From NCBI GenBank assembly GCA_011947345.1, contig JAAVTG010000102.1:1-64000 (forward strand): DNA of 64,000 nt. Direction: 5' to 3'. A program made the translations under genes and the position numbers. Origin of the DNA: Phytophthora quininea (taxonomy: Eukaryota; Oomycota; Peronosporomycetes; Peronosporales; Peronosporaceae). Shown one piece after another: positions 56,896 through 64,000 of the stretch; within the stretch, counting starts at the first letter, position 1; every line of letters starts with the position of its first letter. The notes under the pieces are model-generated. The model worked only from the letters and a program-made list of their open reading frames with translations, did no database searches and was not told the origin of the DNA.

Positions 56896-58380
56896 TTATG
56901 CCGGGCCAACACGAATTCCCTGGGTGGATTGTTCGTAGGCGCACGTTTCCATCAGAATCCGTTGAGCTTTCGGGTGCTCAATGAATGTCTGCAACTCCGA
57001 GATGGCGCGTTCCACGTGGCCTTCTTGGTTGTTTAGGTACGCGTATTCCTCAGCGATATGCTGATAGCGCCGCGTAATTTCCGTCATCTACAAGCAAGAC
57101 AACGGCGTCATGAGCATAAGATATCAATATCGATCCAACAGATGCAATACATACTCTGGCCTTTGACGGGGTGCGAAAGAACGCGTCCTTCTGCATGTCA
57201 ATATCGGCAAAAGTTGCTGCCAGTGGGTCGCTGGTCATCCGTGATCGGTGCGGTATCGGTTCGTCTTCATCTCCACGCCAGAACCGCGACACAGACGTCG
57301 CCACCTTACCAAGTTTTCCCATAAACTTGGTCGACATTTCCTTTGCTTTTTCCGACTGCTCAGCACTCAAAAACGGCAGCAATTGAGCCGTTGACGCTGC
57401 AGCTGCTGCAGCATTCGCTGCTGATCCTCCTGGGGAAGTTACTGAGTGTTCACGGTCGCGTTTATTGCTCGCACTCTCTCCAATCATGACGCGAAGGTCC
57501 TTGACGATCTCGTCCGTGTACTGACTCAAGAACGTCCTGCAGGGCAGTGCGCGGTCCTTAAAGAACAGAGTCAACGACTTGCCTCTCTGCGGGGTGATCC
57601 GCACTACGTCTTTTAATGCGATCAGGTCCCACACATACACGCAGTCGTCTCCTCCGTCTGCCCCTGCAGCTTTCGCCTCTTTCGAGGGCATGAGCAGTGC
57701 AATATTTCCAGACTGGAGCAACATCGGGGTGTTCTTTAATGTCGACGTGGTCGGGTCCACTTCTTGACATGGATACACTGCTCCTCGGACGTCTCTCTTC
57801 CTCATCCTCATGGGTCGTTTGCCTCTGGATTGCGATTGACTTTTGTCTTGTTGTCTCTGCTTATTGCTTGTCTGCTTGGTGGGCGTCTTGACGCTTGGCG
57901 ACGGGTCTCCTTCCTGTACCAAAGCGAAGAACTCTTGCACCAGCATCGCCAGTGTCGTGGACGGACTCCAGTTCTGCAATAGCGGCAATTTAAGCAAGAA
58001 AATAGGTTCGTCTCCTTCCTGTGTCGGTGGTCGCCGCTCTCGTAGTTCGTGGGGCAGATAGATGGCTCCATGTCGGATCTCCACCTCGGGCGCTAGGAAT
58101 GGGTACTGCGCTTCGCCCACGTCCAGTTTGTCGTCTGCAAAGGCATCTTGACGACCAGATGGGTCAGCGGCACCAGCGCCAGCGCGTCCGAGCCGTCGCA
58201 GAAGGGCACGAAGCAGTGGAACTCGCCCTCGCACACCCCGCGGCTGTCGGAGATCTGCGCGCGTCGCAGAGATGCGCCCTTGGGCAGCGCGTGCGGCTTG
58301 CGGCACTTGTCTAGCTCGCGGTGAACGCGGCTGGACCAGATAGAGCGCTGCCGCTGCGCCTCGGGGGCCGCGTCCGTCAT
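56896..58380 (-). CDS. UBC-fold (E2-like, probably inactive) protein with PH-like middle
   Basis: The N-terminal 150 residues look like a ubiquitin-conjugating fold: RVHRELDKCRKP, GEFHCFVPFCDGSDALALVP, YPFLAPEVEIRHGAIYLP, then LPLLQNWSPSTTLAMLVQEF, the usual helix after the active site. Where E2 enzymes have the Cys just after the HPNI-type motif there is YLPHELRERR, so catalysis is unlikely. A Gln/Lys linker leads to a PH-like segment (VYVWDLIALKDVVRITPQRG, SLTLFFKDRALPC). The C-terminus ends in a helix joined by an intron at about 57088-57165. One base is missing near 58145. Role unknown; it could act like UEV proteins. Confidence 0.55.
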
Positions 58381-58693
58381 GTAGAGTTGCCGAGGCAGAG
58401 GTGGGAGATACTTTACGCTTCCAAGGCTAACAACTCTGATTTAGCGGCGATTGAATGATGTTTTAAAGACCACGTGTTTGAGTGATTCTCTTAATGGTTG
58501 ACTCAGTATCACTGATAGCTACACGGATTTAACTACGCCAACAGTTCGATTTATATTATAGCCAATCACATGACGTATTGTCAAGTTGACGATTAAACGA
58601 CGTTTACCACCGAAAGGGTCCACCATTGTCCACCAGGACGCTGTTGCCATTGCAGTTCATCGCCCTTCTACCTATACCAGCTACATGTGCACT
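58381..58693. promoter_or_regulatory. Promoter gap of the UBC-fold gene
   Basis: About 310 bp upstream of the UBC-fold gene. AGCCAATCAC at 58559-58568 is a CCAAT box on the plus strand, about 180 bp from the start. No gene. Confidence 0.4.
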
Positions 58694-59416
58694 CTAGTCC
58701 TTGTTCTTCTTGTCCTTCTTGCTCTGGTCGTCCTCGATGCCCTTGAACAGCGTAGTCTTGTCGTTGCGCAGGTGGTCCAGCTCGTCGATGATGGACGTCA
58801 TCAGGTCGTTCTTGTCGTCCATCTTGAGCCGTCCGTTGTTCATCATGGACAGCTGCATGATCTCCAGCGCCTCGCGGTCCGGGTGGTCCTCGGGGATCTT
58901 CACATCCATCGTAGGAAGTTGAATGTCCTCCAGTCTGCCCGTGTGGCCCATACGAGCGAAGGCTTCCTTCAGGATCTTGTCCAGCTTTTCTCCCGACGGA
59001 GGCTCGCTCGGGATGTTGAGTAGGTCCTCGAACAGGTCGGTGCCCGACGTCTGGGGCCACGACTTGTCCTCCATCATCTTCTCGGGCTCCTTCCACTGGT
59101 GGCGGAAGTCCTGGCTCTCCAGGTTGTCAGGGTTGAAGTCTCTGTAGCCGCGCTCGCCCGTCGTCTCCATGTACTCGCGGTACGGGTCGTACAGGTCGCC
59201 GGCCTCGCCGTCATCTCTCGGCCCAAAGTCGTCGTCGTTGCGGCGTCGACGGCCGCGGAACGAGTCGTCATCGTCGTCGTTGCGACGCGCCTTCCAGGCC
59301 AAGGAGCGCGTCTGCGCAGCCTGCAGTTGTGGCACGTTGCGGCGGGCCTGCTTGGCAGCCGTCCGAGCGAGCGCCAGCATGGTCATTCCAGAGCGATTAT
59401 GAGCCATACGCACCAC
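58694..59416 (-). CDS. Putative mitochondrial protein of unknown function
   Basis: A 240-residue protein in one unbroken exon. The N-terminus (MTMLALARTAAKQARRNVPQ then LQAAQTRSLAWKARR) looks like a mitochondrial presequence with an RSL cleavage-type site. An Asp/Arg-rich stretch and a helical C-terminal half (KLDKILKEAFARMG, REALEIMQLSMMNN) follow, ending in Lys/Asp. No domain recognised. It could be a lineage-specific mitoribosome or complex subunit. The start may be 59416, 59407 or 59386. Confidence 0.55.
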   Translation of the reverse strand: MVRMAHNRSGMTMLALARTAAKQARRNVPQLQAAQTRSLAWKARRNDDDDDSFRGRRRRNDDDFGPRDDGEAGDLYDPYREYMETTGERGYRDFNPDNLESQDFRHQWKEPEKMMEDKSWPQTSGTDLFEDLLNIPSEPPSGEKLDKILKEAFARMGHTGRLEDIQLPTMDVKIPEDHPDREALEIMQLSMMNNGRLKMDDKNDLMTSIIDELDHLRNDKTTLFKGIEDDQSKKDKKNKD

Positions 59417-59576
59417 CTCTCGTTGATTTGGTCCGCGAGTCGCAAATGCACTAATTTGGTCCTTATTTAAGGATTTCGAAAGGTGGTTTTAGACTTTACA
59501 ACCATCAAATTGCCCCTTTACAGATTGCACTGTAAACATCGATGGCTGCAGCATTTAGCTCCTTTGAGCTAGTTAA

Positions 59577-60285
59577 TTACGTAAAATACGGTTGTACTTG
59601 GTGTGGTGCACGCAGATTGAAGCTTTTCTGGAAGCGCTTGTTGAAGTCTCTCCAGAGCTCGAACCACCGCTCGGACGAGCGTTCCTACCTCTTCTCCTTG
59701 AGAGGGGCGTTAAATTGCTCGAGTAGTCAGTGGAGAGTGTACCAGGTCCGGGAAATACCAATGGGGATGTGCCAGCACAGGCCTGTTGGGTGCCTTTCAC
59801 ATACAGCGAGAAGTTCTTGCCACTAGTCTTGGACGCTCTCTTCTCGAAGCTGTGTCGAAATGCAGCTACCTTCTTCTTCTGCATCCAGCCGCGAGAGCGT
59901 TTGTCCTCGTCGAACGAGTCGTAGAGCTCCACATCGGGCTTGGTTTCTTGTTCCAGTATTTGTTGCCCCCAGCGTCTATAAAACTAAAGTCACAATAGCT
60001 TGCCACCACGGATACTTGGTGAGCTTGGCCCAGCACTTTTTGACCATCGTGTACACGTGCAGCGGCGCCACCCGTGGTACTCCTTCTCGCACCCGTCGTA
60101 CTTGATCTCCACGTTGTCCTCGCACTCTTCGTGGCCCACATCGACAACAACTCCTATGGTCCAGATGCCCTCGTCGTCCAGGACGTCTGAGAAGCGGGGT
60201 AGAGGAGGTTAGACACGGCAAAGACAGAGATGGACAAACACACACAAACATCACATTCGACACGCAGCCCGATGTCGAGCGGCAT
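59577..60285 (-). CDS. Small Tudor-like plus PWWP-domain protein
   Basis: ATG 60285 gives MPLDIGLRVE; after a 57-bp intron comes a Tudor/agenet-like strand set (IWTIGVVVDVGHEE, VEIKYDGCEKEYHGW). A PWWP core follows: KCWAKLTKYPWWQAIV (about 60000-60050). PWWP domains bind methylated lysine and DNA. The rest is basic and ends FQKSFNLRAPHQVQPYF. An intron near 59950-60005 and one missing base near 59680 are inferred. About 200 residues in all. The gene is 73-90 bp head to head with the next one. Confidence 0.55.
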
Positions 60286-60375
60286 CCGCCATGGCTGTTC
60301 GGTTTCCCGCCCAGTTTTCTTTTATGCAAAGTTAACGTATGCTTGAAGAGACGGAGATGTGGAGTGTCGGGTATC

Positions 60376-61574
60376 ATGGTCGCCGCAGTGTGTTCTTGGA
60401 GAACCAGCGACTGCTGTTCGCAGTGGGGAGAATAATACGTCGTCATTTGGTGAGGACATGCAGCGACAGCAGCTAGTGGGCGCTATGGTGCAGGAAAATT
60501 GCCGAGCAGTGGTGATCTTAGATCTGGAGGACCAAGCAGATCTACTGGCGGTGCGTGCCGCTCTGCAGCAGACGTGCGTTGAGGACACGCTGCTGTCGAG
60601 AGCGAACTTTGTAGTGACAGCGATGACCCCGTGGGTTGTGCGCTGGAGCAGATCGCCTCGAAGGTGGAGCAGGCGCTGAAGACGCTGCAGTTCCAGCAGC
60701 TGGATATGTTGCTACTGCAGACGCAGAGTTTGCCGGGGTCGAGTAGGATACAAGCGCGCAAGCGCTCGGTGCTGGGAGCCTGGGGGCACATGATGCAGAC
60801 TCAACAGGCCGGGCTGGCAGAGCACATTGGGGTGAGCGACTTGACCGTCCAGGACGTAGAGTTCTTGATCACTGAGTACCCGGACAATCCGCCAGAAGCT
60901 TGGAGTGTTGTAGTACAGCTTCCAGGGATGTCGAGTGGGGCGGACTCTGACGTTCCGCTCGAAGACGTGACGGCGTTCGCGCACAGCCACGGAATTGATG
61001 TGTTGGTACGCTTCCTACAACCTTTCTGGACAGATTGGAGCCGCTGGAGCTACGCGAAGACTGGGAGCTGCTGGCACAGCGCATTGCTGAGCGGCATCGA
61101 GAACGACCATTCAAGTTCCATGTCACGCACGAGAACGAAGGCTCTGTGGCGTCCTTCCACATGGAATCTCACGCCGTGGGCGACACAACAGCGTTGCAAA
61201 CTCCATTGCAGATCGCTATCAGATACTTGCTCCAAAAGGGTCTCGTCATAATTCCACAAGGCAAGAACGATCTGCTACCTAGCGACCAAGCAAACAAAGA
61301 GCAGGACAGGCGCATTCAAGAGATCTTTGGGCCGCTCTTGCATTCATTCACGGCACTCCATCCGTCGTGCTCGCCCCACAAGGTATATTCCAGTTTACTC
61401 ACACGCGACGATGCCTCTGCGAGTGCTCGCGCACTCCCCATGACCGTGTCGTTCCCAACACCAGCGCCACCGCAAACGCCTACAGTCACAACTGGAAGAC
61501 CAGGCTCCAGACAAGAGCGACGTATGAATCTGCCGGCGGCACTAAGTCGCCCGCCAACGTCGGGACACAACTGA
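60376..61574 (+). CDS. Aldo-keto-reductase-fold protein, possibly glutamate-cysteine ligase regulatory subunit-like
   Basis: Features of the fold: VEQALKTLQFQQLDMLLLQT, then IGVSDLTVQDVEFL, FAHSHGIDVLVRF and a late RYLLQKGLVIIPQG. The IGVSDL line and the loss of a clear catalytic Tyr-Lys pair recall GCLM, the regulatory partner in glutathione synthesis, but the match is by pattern only. Two missing bases are inferred (near 60620 and the TTT near 61027). The N-terminal exon is unsure: ATG 60376 or 60458. The C-terminus is Pro/Thr-rich. Tail to tail with the kinase gene (54 bp). Confidence 0.5.
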
Positions 61575-61627
61575 ACAGCGAGAGGGTTTGTTCTCTTCAT
61601 TCCTCTTCTGTCTCGAGTCGTTAACAG

Positions 61628-63960
61628 CTAAGCTGTCATCAGTCGGTCAAGTCGCTGCTGCTCGCGCGTCATCACCTCTTCGCGGAAATACGCCGCCAAA
61701 AACTTGTTACTACTCAAGAAGCTGCGGAACGTCTCGCCACCGATTTCTACCACTTTTACAGGCTGTGTACACCGCACACTCGAATGCCGAGTGACGATCT
61801 TGCAGGCCCTAGTTTGGCCAGACACACCCAGCGGGAAATAATCCCCGGGTGAAGCTCTTCCACGACCATATCCGCCTTTGACTTGAGAACTTCGACCTGT
61901 CCATCCAGCAGAATAAACACCGAGTCACAAGGCTCTCCTTCCTTGTAAATAAAGTCGCCGGCGTCGAACGTGCGCATCTTGACAGACCCCTTTGCTGTCT
62001 CGACGCACTTGATTAGGTGTTGTTGCATGTGGCGGCGAGCAGTCTTCTCAAGTCGGTTGTTAATCGACTCGTAGGTCCCCTTCAGGTTCAAATAATCGTC
62101 TGCAACAAGTTGCAAGACTTTACACGGTGTGTCGCTCCCTTCAGCACAGCGGAAAGTTGCGATGCGCGGAAGGAATCGTCCATCCGGGCGAACCAGCTCT
62201 AGTTCGCCGAAGAAGCTGCCTTTTGGCAATCGCCTAAGCTTCATCTCCTCGTTCCCACCCGCTTGGTGCCGCGGGTGGATTAATCCCGGCCACGAAGGGC
62301 GAGATAGCAGCCCAGCAAAGCCTTCCGACTGATCATACGCATCCGAGCTAGTGATAGGTGCTCTGCTTTCATCCTCCTCATCTGCAGGTGGAACAGACTT
62401 CTTGATTGGGTTCTTACATGACACCTCAACCTCTCCATCCAGCAGCAAGTACACGTTATGTGCGCCAGCATGCCCTTCTCGAATGATCGCCTCACCTGGC
62501 TCAAAAGTTCCCGATCGCAGAGTCGAGATGGTCATCTTAACGTTGTCGTAATCGACGGCTTGAACAGAAGAAGCGTTCTGCTCGGGATCACCGGTCGCGC
62601 CTACCAGCATCTCGTTCAACTCACTCTCGCTCATGTGCTTGCCCAAGCTCTCGCTCACGCGCGCGAGATCCCCTTTCGAAATGAATCCTTTGCCGTCCTT
62701 GTCGAAGAAATGAAGCGTCGATAGCAGCGCATTGGTCTTCTCGTTCAGTGCTTCGACACTGGAGCTGAGGCCCCATGCAAAGTTCCGCTTTATAGCTTCG
62801 AGTTCCTCGCTGTCTTCGTCGTCCAGGTTTTCAGCCATCGCGTCGAGCAGCAACACAGCCAAAATGCTAGCGCGAAGACGACGACGCCCACGTTGAAACT
62901 TCTCCAGGCACTCGGCGGAATTCTCCATGGGCTCGCGACTCAGACGAGATGCATCACGTAACCAAGGATGCTGGAGCGCTTCCTTTGCACTTAACCGCTT
63001 TTCGGGGTCTGTCTCGAGCAATTTCTGGATTAAATCACGAGCCAGAGGCGAAATCGACAGCCAAGCACGGGATTGCGTCCGGTACTTGCCCTTTAGAATA
63101 CGAAGACGGATCTGCACAAATGAAAAAATGATAGTGATATCACATAACCAACCAGCTAGACAAACTTTGAGTCCTTACCTCTTCGTCGGACAGATTGTTG
63201 TATGTATCGAATGGATGGGAGCCACACAGTAGAATATACAATACAATTCCCAAGGCGAACATGTCCGACTTGGGTCCAAACTTGTACGACTCTGGTCCCG
63301 GGACGACGTCAAAGTCCTCGTCATCATCGTCTATCGCAGGCGCTCCGCTCATCTCTCGTTTCCTCCTGATGGCATCCCTAGTGTTCCTCCTGTGGATCAT
63401 GCCGCCATGCTCCAGAGTCTCCGGGGCCGCATACGCCACCGTGCCCATCAACTGTGAGTCGTAGAAGAATCGCTCTCCCAGACGAAACGACACGCCAAAG
63501 TCCACGAGACACATGCGTCCCTTATGCAGCAGCACGTTCTCCGGCTTAATGTCTCCATGGACAATTCCCTTGCGGTGCAAGTATTGCAGCGCATCACAGA
63601 GCTGTCTGACTGCATTGCTCGCCTGTCGCTCCGAGTACGCTCCGTTGGCGATCAAATGGTCGAAGAGTTCTCCGTCCTGAGCCAGTTCCTGCACGATGAA
63701 CCAGCAGTTGTCCGTCTCGTAGGTGCCTCTCAATTGCAAGATGTTGGGGTGCTGGCCAGCCACGCGCAGCACGTCCACCTCGGTCCAAAATTCCCGAGCG
63801 GACGTCTCGCTCTTGCTCAGCATCTTGATGGCCACGAGCTCGCCCGTCCGGCGGTCCACTCCTTTCTGCACCACGCAGTAGCCGCCTTCTCCACCACCTC
63901 ATCCAGGATCTCGTACTCATCTTCGACCTTGCCGCCTCGGCGGACGCTGCTGGACGCCAT
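61628..63960 (-). CDS. CaMK-type protein kinase with EF-hand and two cyclic-nucleotide-binding domains
   Basis: Complete gene. The start ATG 63960 precedes the Gly loop (GEGGYCVVQKG), VAIKML (ATP Lys), HGDIKPEN (catalytic Asp; the usual HRD is HGD), DFG and APE. Helix F motif DMFALGIVLY comes after a 40-residue acidic insert. After a 65-bp intron (about 63120-63180) the lobe ends at HPWL. Next is an EF-hand-like loop DKDGKGFISKGD (about 62690), and two CNB domains (AIIREGHAGAHNVYLLLDGE with GSFFGELELV, and IYKEGEPCDSVFILLDGQVE near the end). The kinase may answer both calcium and cAMP/cGMP. Two one-base gaps (near 63893 and 61843-61846). The CNBs lie C-terminal, unlike animal PKG. Confidence 0.85.
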
Positions 63961-64000
63961 GAAGGTGTCGCGATGATCCGCACTAGTCTCCAACTTGGCG

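Noticed and set aside
1..64000. CRISPR arrays, tRNA or rRNA genes, bacterial operons
   Set aside because: No spaced direct repeats, no cloverleaf or rRNA stretches found by eye, and genes have introns and eukaryotic families.

Overview
This 64 kb window looks like oomycete nuclear DNA, most likely from a Phytophthora-type peronosporalean. The support is: genes packed on both strands with gaps of 50-200 bp; short introns (about 55-75 bp) with GT-AG ends; a near-consensus oomycete core promoter (Inr plus FPR) 16-33 bp before a start codon at 47009; and protein families typical of the group (START-FYVE protein, FAR1-type zinc fingers, voltage-sensor/phosphodiesterase fusion, kinase with C-terminal cyclic-nucleotide domains). 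The species cannot be named from sequence alone.

Layout. 1-15.4 kb: START-FYVE protein (partial, -), PSP1-domain protein (-), voltage-sensor/PDE fusion (+), a small YDP-motif protein (-), a CFAP20DC-like ciliary protein (-), and a four-copy FAR1-type zinc-finger gene (-). 15.6-18 kb: broken DNA transposases (Harbinger-like and pogo/Tc1-like). 18.3-28.9 kb: a serine incorporator (SERINC) gene split by an 8.8 kb LINE flanked by a 17-bp target-site duplication. 29-51 kb: housekeeping block with ADF/cofilin, eIF5A, PIGG/GPI7, PZP (PHD) protein, gamma-butyrobetaine-dioxygenase-like enzyme, trehalose-6-phosphate phosphatase, RIB7-type reductase, mitochondrial bL32, a Dicer-like protein, SLT11/RBM22-like splicing factor, IBA57, RRP7 and PI31. 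51-55 kb: a secreted Asn/Gln/Gly repeat protein, a 1.58 kb Mutator-like element with 100-bp inverted repeats and 9-bp duplication, and an LTR-like piece. 55-64 kb: TPR protein, UBC-fold protein, a mitochondrial protein, a PWWP protein, an aldo-keto-reductase-fold protein, and a CaMK-type kinase with EF-hand and two cyclic-nucleotide-binding domains.

A warning for anyone using the coordinates: about 40 places need one extra base to keep a reading frame, nearly all inside or beside short homopolymers, and always in the same direction (one base missing). They affect housekeeping genes and the LINE alike, so I read them as sequence undercalls, not gene death. Gene spans below run from inferred start to inferred stop across introns and these shifts.

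Functional themes: second-messenger signalling (PDE fusion, cyclic-nucleotide kinase), RNA work (Dicer, SLT11, RRP7, eIF5A), mitochondria (bL32m, IBA57) and mobile DNA. Several neighbours are divergent pairs sharing 73-150 bp promoters.
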